Positions 1 to 6,165 of a stretch of DNA of 9,233 nucleotides are shown piece after piece. Within the stretch, counting starts at the first letter, position 1. The number at the start of each line of letters is the position of its first letter. This DNA is from a bacterium (GTDB lineage: Bacteria; Acidobacteriota; Blastocatellia; Pyrinomonadales; Pyrinomonadaceae). Location of the stretch: contig JAQSDP010000007.1 in the NCBI GenBank assembly GCA_029945985.1, forward strand, positions 1 to 9,233, in the 5' to 3' direction. A model generated the notes under the pieces. That model saw only the letters and a list, made by a program, of their open reading frames with translations, was not told where the DNA came from and ran no database searches. A program made the translations under genes and the position numbers.

Positions 1-984
1 GATGCGGTCCGCGATGTTCGCGGGATCGGTCGTGCAGTACAGGCAATTCTGAGGATCTGAAAGATAATCCGCGGCGGCCCTGATGTTGGTCGTGACGACC
101 GGCAATCCCGTCGCTACCGCTTTGAAAAGAGCGTTGGGAAACCCTTCGGGGTGGCTTGTGGGAAACACGAAGATGTCCGCGTTCAGCAGTTCCGTGGTGA
201 CATCAGCCTCGGGCAATTGCCCGGTGAAGGTAACAACGCGGCCCAGGGCGAGCCTCCCGACCGCATCCTTTGCCTCTTGTGACGTCTCTCCGTCACCAAC
301 GCATTTCAGCCGAAACCGCACGCCGCGTTTCCGGAGCTCTTCGCATGCGAGTATCGTCGGGAGTAATCCCTTCGTCGGTACGAATCTCGCCGCGAACAGC
401 AGGTCGAATATCTCGTCAGCCTCTTTCCGCGGCCGCTCGTGATCAGCCGGAAGATCGTCGTGGATGGTCACGGCGTTTCGCACCGGGAAGAACTTCTTTC
501 GATCGAACCCGAGGCGCGCGAACGCCTCAAGCTCCTCGCGGGTGTGATACCCGAAGGCGTCAACTTTCTTCTGCAGGTATCCGATCAACTGCCGAAAAGG
601 AAACCCGGCACTTTCGAAATCCTCCGCCATGGAGCCGTGGAGTTTGATGAAGACCTTAGAATCTTTGAGGCCCATCAGAAAAAGCGAAGCCGAGTCACGA
701 AGGATGGTTTTCTTGTCGAAAGCGCTGTTGAGGAAAATCACCGACGGCCGATGCTCGCGAACAAGTTTGCGAAATCGAAAGGCGGTTCGCAGAACGCGCT
801 TGACGCGTTGAAAAAAGGGCGTGGGTGTCAGCTTATCGCCATAAACATAAGTCTCGGCGACAACATCGAGCCCCTTCGATCGCAACGCATCCACGAGCGG
901 CGGCTCGCTCGATATCGGGCCTCCGATCGAATCGGGAGCCGGCATGCCGATCAGAAACCTGGCCGATAATGTACGTTTACTCAA
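1..984 (-). CDS. GT4-type glycosyltransferase, C-terminus cut by window edge
   Basis: Retaining GT-B glycosyltransferase (Glycos_transf_1/GT4 type), expected to move a sugar from a nucleotide-sugar donor to a growing lipid-linked glycan at the cytoplasmic membrane face. The frame is open for 328 codons from TTG at 984 to the left edge; about 40-60 C-terminal residues are probably missing. The N-terminal Rossmann start is residues 9-23 (RFLIGMPAPDSIGGP). The C-terminal domain shows FAARFVPTKG at 197-206, VGDG at 229-232, and the donor-site stretch HPEGFPNALFKAVATGLPVV at 278-297. In that stretch the second Glu of the usual E-x7-E is Lys288. The TTG start is chosen because an in-frame TGA lies just upstream, GAGG sits 4 nt before it, a promoter precedes it, and the next ATG (945) would remove the first beta strand. 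It diverges from the glycosyltransferase at 1095. Acceptor and sugar cannot be told. Confidence 0.88.
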   Translation of the reverse strand, partial: MSKRTLSARFLIGMPAPDSIGGPISSEPPLVDALRSKGLDVVAETYVYGDKLTPTPFFQRVKRVLRTAFRFRKLVREHRPSVIFLNSAFDKKTILRDSASLFLMGLKDSKVFIKLHGSMAEDFESAGFPFRQLIGYLQKKVDAFGYHTREELEAFARLGFDRKKFFPVRNAVTIHDDLPADHERPRKEADEIFDLLFAARFVPTKGLLPTILACEELRKRGVRFRLKCVGDGETSQEAKDAVGRLALGRVVTFTGQLPEADVTTELLNADIFVFPTSHPEGFPNALFKAVATGLPVVTTNIRAAADYLSDPQNCLYCTTDPANIADRI

Positions 985-1009
985 CTTTCCTCAGATTCTC
1001 CGATCCGCA

Positions 1010-1039
1010 CTTATATGCAATCATGGTTCTTCCTGTCGA
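1010..1039 (-). promoter_or_regulatory. Sigma70-like promoter for the leftward glycosyltransferase
   Basis: On the minus strand, TCGACA (1039-1034, 5 of 6 match to TTGACA) is followed by an 18 bp spacer and TATAAG (1015-1010, 5 of 6 match to TATAAT). Transcription would begin near 1003, giving a leader of about 20 nt that contains GAGG (992-989) before the TTG start at 984. Position and match quality are good, but the call rests on sequence alone. Confidence 0.55.
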
Positions 1040-1043
1040 AGCG

Positions 1044-1083
1044 GCCGCGGCGAACGGTAATCATACCAAAGCACCGCCGCGGC
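1044..1083. repeat. Nested GC-rich inverted repeat in the divergent gap
   Basis: GCCGCGGCG (1044-1052) pairs perfectly with CGCCGCGGC (1075-1083) across 22 nt. Inside that loop GGTA (1056-1059) can pair with TACC (1064-1067) around a 4 nt loop, giving a hairpin inside a hairpin. The outer stem ends 11 nt before the ATG at 1095, so in a rightward transcript it could limit ribosome access; as DNA it lies just upstream of the leftward promoter and could be a protein site. No run of T follows on either strand, so it is not a normal intrinsic terminator. Confidence 0.5.
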
Positions 1084-1094
1084 TGTAATATCCG

Positions 1095-2231
1095 ATGTCC
1101 GAACGCAACCTAAAAGTCCTTGCGATCTGCCCCTTTCCCGCCGCCTTCCCGAGTACGCGCTACCGGCTTCTGCAATACGTTGGGCCGCTAAAAAAGATGG
1201 GCATCGAAGTCGAGTTGCGGCCGTTCCTCGATGCTGACGAACACCGCCGGTACTTCGAAGATCCGCGCCTTCTCAAACGCCTTTCAGCGATCACCAGCCC
1301 GCTGATCCGCCGGTTCACCGATGTCGTGAAAGCAGCAGGCGCCGATGTCGTTCTCATTCAGAGGGAAGCAATGCCGTTCGGCCCGGGCTTCTTCGAATGG
1401 ATGTTCCATACAGTGGGTCGCAAGCCGCTGGTGCTGGATATAGATGACGCCGTTTACATTCCGTATGAAGCCGGACGCTACGGCAGGCTCGGCAGCTTTC
1501 TCAAGTTCTACGGCAAAACCGATCGCCTTATCCGCTCGGCTCACGCGGTCGTCTGCGGCGGTGATTTCCTTGCCGAATACGCGGAACGCAAAGGCGGCCG
1601 GGCGGTCGTCATTCCAACGACAGTCGACAAAGATGTTTTCAAACCAACCGAACGGGCACCAGAAATTCCCGTCATCGGCTGGATCGGAACGCCGTCGAGC
1701 TTCCCGTATCTTAAGGCCATTCTCCCTGCTCTCGAGCGCCTCGCCGACAAGCACCGGTTCAAACTGCTGCTCCGCGGGAGCGGAGAAGATAATGTGGCTA
1801 TCGACGGGATCGAGATAGACAGCGGCCCGTGGAGCATGCAAACCGAGGTGGAAGATTTCCGGTCGATCGACATTGGCCTATATCCGCTGGTCGAGAACGA
1901 ACATCAGCCGCTTGAGTTCATTCAAGGTAAATCAGGATTCAAGGCGATCCAGTATCTCGCGTTGGGTATTCCGTTCGTCGTTTCGCCCTTGGGTGTAGCT
2001 GCGTCGATCGGCGTCGCGGGGCGAACTCACTTCGAGGCGACGACGGTCGACGAGTGGGTCGCGAAACTGGATATCCTTCTCACGGATCGCGCTCTTCGGC
2101 TGGAGATGGGAGAACTCGGACGGCAGCATTTCCTCGAGAAATTTGACCTTGAGTCTTGGGCCGGAGTTTTGGCGGGCGTCCTGAGATCGGCTGCGGCTAG
2201 TCGGAAGACCGACCGATCGGAAGCCGTTTGA
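1095..2231 (+). CDS. Glycosyltransferase, GT-B fold, GT4-like (378 aa)
   Basis: Full-length glycosyltransferase, probably cytoplasmic and adding a sugar to a surface-glycan intermediate. Residues 6-17 form the first Rossmann strand, followed by the STRYRLLQY stretch (20-28) typical of a GT4-like group found in polysaccharide clusters. DIDDA lies at 115-119. The second domain opens at GWIGTPSS (195-202), and the donor-binding stretch is KSGFKAIQYLALGIPFVVSP (279-298), where the family carries K-x-G-x-K instead of a standard E-x7-E. Length is normal for a single-domain-pair enzyme. The ATG at 1095 has no clear Shine-Dalgarno sequence and sits 11 nt after a GC-rich hairpin. It is the only complete rightward gene in the glycan part, and its last 35 bp overlap the end of the flippase gene on the other strand. 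Donor sugar and acceptor are unknown. Confidence 0.88.
   Translation: MSERNLKVLAICPFPAAFPSTRYRLLQYVGPLKKMGIEVELRPFLDADEHRRYFEDPRLLKRLSAITSPLIRRFTDVVKAAGADVVLIQREAMPFGPGFFEWMFHTVGRKPLVLDIDDAVYIPYEAGRYGRLGSFLKFYGKTDRLIRSAHAVVCGGDFLAEYAERKGGRAVVIPTTVDKDVFKPTERAPEIPVIGWIGTPSSFPYLKAILPALERLADKHRFKLLLRGSGEDNVAIDGIEIDSGPWSMQTEVEDFRSIDIGLYPLVENEHQPLEFIQGKSGFKAIQYLALGIPFVVSPLGVAASIGVAGRTHFEATTVDEWVAKLDILLTDRALRLEMGELGRQHFLEKFDLESWAGVLAGVLRSAAASRKTDRSEAV
2197..2231. other. Convergent 3' coding overlap with short hairpin
   Basis: The glycosyltransferase stop (TGA, 2229-2231) lies beyond the flippase stop (TAG on the minus strand, 2199-2197), so both strands code through 35 bp. Inside, GTCGG (2200-2204) and CCGAC (2209-2213) form a 5 bp stem with a 4 nt loop, followed by the palindrome CCGATCGG (2213-2220). 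No U-tract is present, so efficient intrinsic termination is doubtful. Confidence 0.6.
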
Positions 2232-3738
2232 CCAGCCATTCCCTTGCGAGCCCCGAGGCCGCGACGCAGCACGCGGCGGCGAACCCGTATGCGATCGCAA
2301 GCTGCAGGGCGGTAAAGATGTGCGACCCGCTCGGCTGATATACCAAACGTGCTAACGCGGCGGCAAACAGCGTCGCGGCGATCGGGATGATAACGTCTCG
2401 CGTGGCCCAGAAGAATGTTTCACCCGGAAGCAGGAACTTGTGAGCGATCGGGACCGTGGTAAAGATCAGAAGCAAGTTGAGGATCAGCCAAACGAGCGCG
2501 GCCCCCTCGGAGCCCCAGGACGATACGAAAACGATCGACATCGGCACCGAGAACGCCAGGCTGGCTAACATCGCGACGAGCTGCAGTCTCGTCATTCCAA
2601 ACGCGAGCTGCAGGGCCCACGGCACGAAAAGCAAAGCGTTTGCCGCGCCTGCAGCGACGAGTATCACGACGAGGAACCAAGTGTTGTTCGCCGTCTCTGG
2701 GTTCCGTTGCCACAGATCGACAACCTCCCAGGAAAAGAAGATCAAGACGCCTGCGACTGGAAGCACAACCACGGCCATCAACTGACAACCCTGGTGATAG
2801 GTGCGCGAGAGAGAACTTGTGTCAGGCAGGCTTACGATCTGCGATAGGCGTGGAAATAGAGCTCGAAAGACAGGCTGGACAAGCCAGTTGATGCCGATGC
2901 CGATCGTCGCGGCAATGCTGTAATAGCCGAACGTTTCCAAGGGAAGCATGCGGGCAACAACGAGGCGATCCACGTTAGAGAGGAATGCGGATGCGAGCGT
3001 GATAATGCCGATCCCGGTTACGAATCGCCATTTGCCTGCTAAGAGCCGCGTATCCATCCGGATCCGACGCATGGCAGCCGGTATCGATCGGCGGAGGGCT
3101 ATCGCCAGTACGGGAACATAGATAACAGCGGAAATCGCCTGCCATGCGAAGTACGCTTCGGCCGTCGGACTCGCGTAGTGTAAGACGGCTATCACACCAA
3201 GATTCCTTAGTGCGGAAAAAGCCGTAGTTATCGCACTTACCAGCGCTTGCCGCTGAATGCCAAAGAGCCCGCTTGAATAAAGACTGGCTGGAAACTGAAG
3301 AACCAGAGGCACGCCCATCAACAGTAATGAAAGATAGATGGTCGAACGCTCGAGGCCGGCCGGGTTCACAAAGTCGGCTAGTAGTTGAGTAATGCTGATC
3401 CACACCACGAGCGACGCCGCGGCCATTCCAAAATAGAAAACTTCCGCCGTCCAGAGCAGATCACGAAGCTCAGAGGCACGCTCCTCATCCTGACTCAAGA
3501 TCGCGAACTCACGTGTGATCGTTACGTTAAGTCCCAGCTCGAGGACGAGGATCAGAGTCTGCAGCGTCACATAAAAGCCGACAAGGCCGTACGCCTCGAG
3601 TCCGATGTAAGGAATTATGAGAGGGATCGAAACGAAAAGAATTGCCGCCGTCACCACGTTTGCGGCGATGTTGGCGGCAATATTGAGGCTTATGCCCGAT
3701 GTTCGGGCGAAGAGCCCTGAAATGGGGGGATCAGACAT
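2197..3738 (-). CDS. Wzx-like polysaccharide flippase (MOP/MATE superfamily, 513 aa)
   Basis: Integral inner-membrane protein of the polysaccharide/oligosaccharide transporter type, expected to flip undecaprenyl-linked glycan units from cytoplasm to periplasm. Hydrophobic helices run nearly the whole length, about 12-14 by eye: for example around 25-45, 50-75, 98-120, 134-155, 165-187, 195-215, 240-258, 270-290, 318-338, 354-374, 386-406, 411-430, 447-466 and 476-496. Charged loops lie between them (LSQDEERASELRD at 81-93; RRIRMDTR at 224-231). Length is in the upper part of the usual Wzx range. Identity is supported by topology and by neighbouring glycosyltransferases and methyltransferases, not by a sharp motif, because the family is very divergent. 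The ATG at 3738 lies 51 bp after the stop of the small methyltransferase on the same strand and lacks a strong ribosome site, so it is probably read as the last gene of that operon. No Wzy polymerase is visible in this window. Confidence 0.85.
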   Translation of the reverse strand: MSDPPISGLFARTSGISLNIAANIAANVVTAAILFVSIPLIIPYIGLEAYGLVGFYVTLQTLILVLELGLNVTITREFAILSQDEERASELRDLLWTAEVFYFGMAAASLVVWISITQLLADFVNPAGLERSTIYLSLLLMGVPLVLQFPASLYSSGLFGIQRQALVSAITTAFSALRNLGVIAVLHYASPTAEAYFAWQAISAVIYVPVLAIALRRSIPAAMRRIRMDTRLLAGKWRFVTGIGIITLASAFLSNVDRLVVARMLPLETFGYYSIAATIGIGINWLVQPVFRALFPRLSQIVSLPDTSSLSRTYHQGCQLMAVVVLPVAGVLIFFSWEVVDLWQRNPETANNTWFLVVILVAAGAANALLFVPWALQLAFGMTRLQLVAMLASLAFSVPMSIVFVSSWGSEGAALVWLILNLLLIFTTVPIAHKFLLPGETFFWATRDVIIPIAATLFAAALARLVYQPSGSHIFTALQLAIAYGFAAACCVAASGLAREWLVKRLPIGRSSD

Positions 3739-3789
3739 TTTGTGGCCCGTCTGAAGGTCTATTATTTCCTGTCGCGTGCGGCATGACGC

Positions 3790-4449
3790 TCACTTGGACG
3801 AAACTCGCCTGATAGCGCCTTTTATCTTTCTTGCGACGACGTTAGTGGTGAGAGCTAGCCGCAGGTAAGCCGCACGGCTGAAGTCGATCGTCTTCGACCG
3901 GTCACCGGTAACCATCGAAAATAGGGCGTGCTCGCTCAGATCCTTCTCTACGAAATCCACGGGCTTTCGTGCTTTGACGAGCACGCCGGGTTCGTCCGTA
4001 TCGGGTTCGAGCGCCTCGATCGTCATATCCGAGAATATCGCCCGCATATCGTCGAGCTCGTACCGCCAATAATCGAACGGGTAGTCGTGATAAGGAAACC
4101 CGATCGAGCGCGTCGTCATTACGAGGACGCCGTTTGGCCGCAGGATCTGTTTGATCTGCGAGATCGCCCGACGCCAATCGTGGACGTGCTCGATCATCTC
4201 GCTGGATATCGCCACATCAAAGCTCTCCGGCCCATAGCGCTCGACAAGGTCGTAGACGTTGCAGACCTCGTCAACTCCGGACCCTTCGGCAATATCGATC
4301 CCAAGATACTCGCTTGGGCCGAGTGCCTCAACATCCGGGCGCAGGGAACCGTTGATGTCTACCGCGCCTATCTCGATCACGCGTTTCCCGGCGACGTCTG
4401 TTCCGGTTAATTTTGTTCTGCCAAAGTCGAGGCAGGCTGAATTACACAT
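3790..4449 (-). CDS. Small class I SAM-dependent methyltransferase (219 aa)
   Basis: Predicted cytosolic Rossmann-fold methyltransferase (Methyltransf_11-like). The AdoMet loop (motif I) is VIEIGAVDINGS at 24-35, a variant in which the usual GxGxG is replaced by G-A-x-D-x-N-G. The acidic post-I residue is D52 in GIDIAEG (50-56). FDVAISSEMIEHV at 77-89 forms motif II, LRPNGVLVMTTR (103-114) motif III, and HDYPFDYWRY at 121-130 is a conserved-looking stretch probably near the acceptor. The basic C-terminus (about 207-219, KIKGAIRRVSSK) could touch membrane or glycan-lipid. Its ATG overlaps the stop of the preceding methyltransferase by 8 bp (ATGTGTAA), which suggests translational coupling. Given the flippase 51 bp downstream and nearby glycosyltransferases, O-methylation of a sugar in the exported glycan is the most likely job; the acceptor is not shown by the sequence. 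Confidence 0.82.
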   Translation of the reverse strand: MCNSACLDFGRTKLTGTDVAGKRVIEIGAVDINGSLRPDVEALGPSEYLGIDIAEGSGVDEVCNVYDLVERYGPESFDVAISSEMIEHVHDWRRAISQIKQILRPNGVLVMTTRSIGFPYHDYPFDYWRYELDDMRAIFSDMTIEALEPDTDEPGVLVKARKPVDFVEKDLSEHALFSMVTGDRSKTIDFSRAAYLRLALTTNVVARKIKGAIRRVSSK

Positions 4450-5404
4450 CTCTTTTCTTTAAGACGAATGCCGCTTGATCTCCCCGGCCGAGCCTGTTGA
4501 GGCGCTTTGCTTCGTTTTGCCAGTCCCGAAGTTGTCGCCGCGAAAAAGGTTTGCGAGTGTCAACCAGAGGAATGTCTTGAGAATACTTCTCACTGGCTGA
4601 AAACTGAAAACTGGTCGAGTCGTAAATTACATCAATAACTTCGAACCCGGCATCCGCGGCGGTTTTTCTGGCTGTTTTCTCCGTCATCAATATCAAGTGC
4701 CGCGGGGCATCCAGCCCGACCCAGTTAATGCCGTACTTCTCCCACGCGTAATTCAAAAGAGGTATCCGAACCAAGCACATTCCGCCCGGGCTAAGCAGCC
4801 GATAAGCATCTTTGAGGGCGGCCGTTGGACCAGGGATGTGCTCGAGCGAATGGTGGAACATTATCAGATCGAATTTGCCCTCGACATCCGCGATCTCGAC
4901 CGCGAGTAATTTGATTCCGACGTTAATTTCTTTTGTGAGAAACTTGTCGATCCCAGTTAACGACGTGAAGCCTATCCGAGCCATAACCTGCAATAGTTCC
5001 GCCGAACCGCATCCCACGTCGAGTATCCGGGCAGATTTCGGCATCCCGAGTTCAAGCGCGCTCTTCAGCCCGAGCCCTCGGTCGACCAACCGTGCGTCGA
5101 TCTGGCCGATGCTAAAGAGTGCTTTCGAAAAAGGGACGAGCCTCGATCTGTCGAAGGCCTTGGCTGCGACCACCGCCATCCGCTGTTTTACGCTGGACGT
5201 GCTGGCCGTTTCGAAGGAGTAATAACCGTCAGGATAATAAGGTTCGAGATCGGGGATCCGGGCGATCTGAACGGATCCGCATTCCGGACACTCGAGATAT
5301 TCGAACTCGTCGCGAGTGCCGAACATCATCTCGCGGGCGCGGTGGCTCGCGAATGGCCCTTCGCTTCCGCATATACGGCATTCAAACCGCGGAACTTCAG
5401 ACAC
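4442..5404 (-). CDS. Class I SAM methyltransferase with N-terminal zinc ribbon (320 aa)
   Basis: The N-terminus holds two CxxC knuckles (C9/C12 and C39/C42), a likely structural zinc ribbon seen in many sugar-cluster methyltransferases. The catalytic Rossmann domain follows: motif I ILDVGCGSAE at 127-136, acidic D153 in GIDKF, motif II FDLIMFHHSLEHI at 178-190, and motif III LLSPGGMCLVRIP at 203-215. LDAPRHL at 231-237 is a conserved stretch in this group. A basic, helical tail (about 287-308) ends the protein. The start is GTG at 5404: it overlaps the rhomboid stop by 8 bp (GTGTCTGA), and the next ATG (codon 26) would delete half of the zinc ribbon. The 3' end overlaps the next methyltransferase by another 8 bp. 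Methylation of a glycan or nucleotide-sugar is inferred from context; the zinc ribbon recalls NDP-sugar C-methyltransferases, but the protein is shorter than those (about 400 aa). Confidence 0.83.
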   Translation of the reverse strand: MSEVPRFECRICGSEGPFASHRAREMMFGTRDEFEYLECPECGSVQIARIPDLEPYYPDGYYSFETASTSSVKQRMAVVAAKAFDRSRLVPFSKALFSIGQIDARLVDRGLGLKSALELGMPKSARILDVGCGSAELLQVMARIGFTSLTGIDKFLTKEINVGIKLLAVEIADVEGKFDLIMFHHSLEHIPGPTAALKDAYRLLSPGGMCLVRIPLLNYAWEKYGINWVGLDAPRHLILMTEKTARKTAADAGFEVIDVIYDSTSFQFSASEKYSQDIPLVDTRKPFSRRQLRDWQNEAKRLNRLGRGDQAAFVLKKRDV

Positions 5405-6107
5405 GGCGTCCCAAAGCGAACAGTTTGATCAAGACGACACCGGCGATGAATCCGCCGATGTGCGCTGCGTACGCAACACCGCCTTGTCCCGCGGGAGCCA
5501 GGTATCCACTCAGGATCTGATAGCCGATCCAGAGGCCGAGGGCGACGAACGCCGGAACGGTAGTAAGGAAATTGAAGATGAGCGCTCGAACCTGCCGCTG
5601 CGGAAACAGCACCAGGTAACCGCCGAGAACGCCGGAGATCGCACCGGACGCTCCGAGCATAGGGATCGCTGAACCCGGTTCCATCACCACCTGGGCAAGG
5701 GCCGCAGCGATGCCGCAGACAATATAGAAAGTCGCGAACCGAATGTGTCCGAGAAGGTTCTCAAGATTGTCGCCGAAGATCCACAAAAACAGCATATTGC
5801 CGAAGATGTGCATGATATCTCCGTGCATGAACATTGAGCTTAGGAAGTTAAAATATACCGGCAGCGGCGTGTCAAAATGGCGGATCTCGCCAAGGACCTG
5901 TCCCGCCGCGTTCGTCACGAGGATCACGCCCTGCAGATCGACGCCGGTCGTTACCTCACGCGGCACGAGCGAGAACGCATACGAGAAAGAATCGTTGCTC
6001 CCGATCTGCTGAAGCAGAACAAAGACCAGTATATTGATGCCAATAAAGAGATAGTTAACGTACGGCGTGATCGTTATCTCTGAATTGTCGTCGCCTATCG
6101 GAAACAT
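5397..6107 (-). CDS. Rhomboid family intramembrane serine protease (236 aa)
   Basis: Inner-membrane protease predicted to cut transmembrane segments of client proteins within the bilayer. The catalytic dyad is present: Ser154 in GASG (152-155), on the fourth core helix, and His216 in AAHIGG (214-219), on the sixth. The H-x4-H-x3-N pattern on core helix 2 (H95, H100, N104) matches the oxyanion and hydrogen-bond residues of E. coli GlpG (H145, H150, N154). Hydrophobic helices lie near 16-33, 82-112, 121-141, 150-168, 177-199 and 210-230, giving the basic six-helix bacterial form. The long segment at about 35-82 corresponds to loop L1. There is no extra cytosolic domain. A strong ribosome site precedes the ATG. 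The gene starts 58 bp after the symporter stop and its TGA overlaps the next methyltransferase start by 8 bp, tying it to the glycan operon; the client protein is unknown. Confidence 0.93.
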   Translation of the reverse strand: MFPIGDDNSEITITPYVNYLFIGINILVFVLLQQIGSNDSFSYAFSLVPREVTTGVDLQGVILVTNAAGQVLGEIRHFDTPLPVYFNFLSSMFMHGDIMHIFGNMLFLWIFGDNLENLLGHIRFATFYIVCGIAAALAQVVMEPGSAIPMLGASGAISGVLGGYLVLFPQRQVRALIFNFLTTVPAFVALGLWIGYQILSGYLAPAGQGGVAYAAHIGGFIAGVVLIKLFALGRRV

Positions 6108-6109
6108 AT

Positions 6110-6120
6110 CTCACCTACCT
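6110..6120 (-). promoter_or_regulatory. Tandem Shine-Dalgarno for the rhomboid gene
   Basis: AGGTAGGTGAG on the minus strand (6120 down to 6110) offers two overlapping AGG cores, 10 and 6 nt before the ATG at 6107. It is the clearest ribosome site in the window and fixes the rhomboid start. No convincing promoter or terminator was seen in the rest of the 58 bp symporter-rhomboid gap. Confidence 0.6.
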
Positions 6121-6165
6121 GAATGAAATTCGTACGCTCGCGAAGGACACTAGCAAACAACGAGC

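Noticed and set aside
439..969. Open reading frame of 176 codons on the + strand
   Set aside because: It lies wholly antisense to the glycosyltransferase at 1-984, whose protein has clear family motifs. This frame has a low-complexity, Arg-rich translation without recognisable domains.
1284..1841. Open reading frame of 185 codons on the - strand inside the glycosyltransferase gene at 1095-2231
   Set aside because: The sense-strand protein is a clear glycosyltransferase. The antisense frame has no motif or ribosome site and is explained by codon bias in GC-rich DNA.
3739..3789. Possible promoter or terminator in the 51 bp gap before the flippase
   Set aside because: No stem of useful length and no convincing -10/-35 pair was seen; read-through from the methyltransferases is simpler.
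3928..4410. Open reading frame of 160 codons on the + strand
   Set aside because: Antisense to the small methyltransferase, which shows AdoMet motifs. The translation resembles no family.
1..4449. Possible mobile island carrying the glycan genes
   Set aside because: No integrase, transposase, tRNA, flanking direct repeat or inverted terminal repeat is visible. Only the CGATCG step hints at a different origin, which is too little for a mobile-element call.
6108..6165. GCTCG ... CGAGC pairing after the symporter stop as a possible terminator
   Set aside because: Only a 5 bp stem with a long loop and no T-run on the minus strand; not distinguishable from chance.
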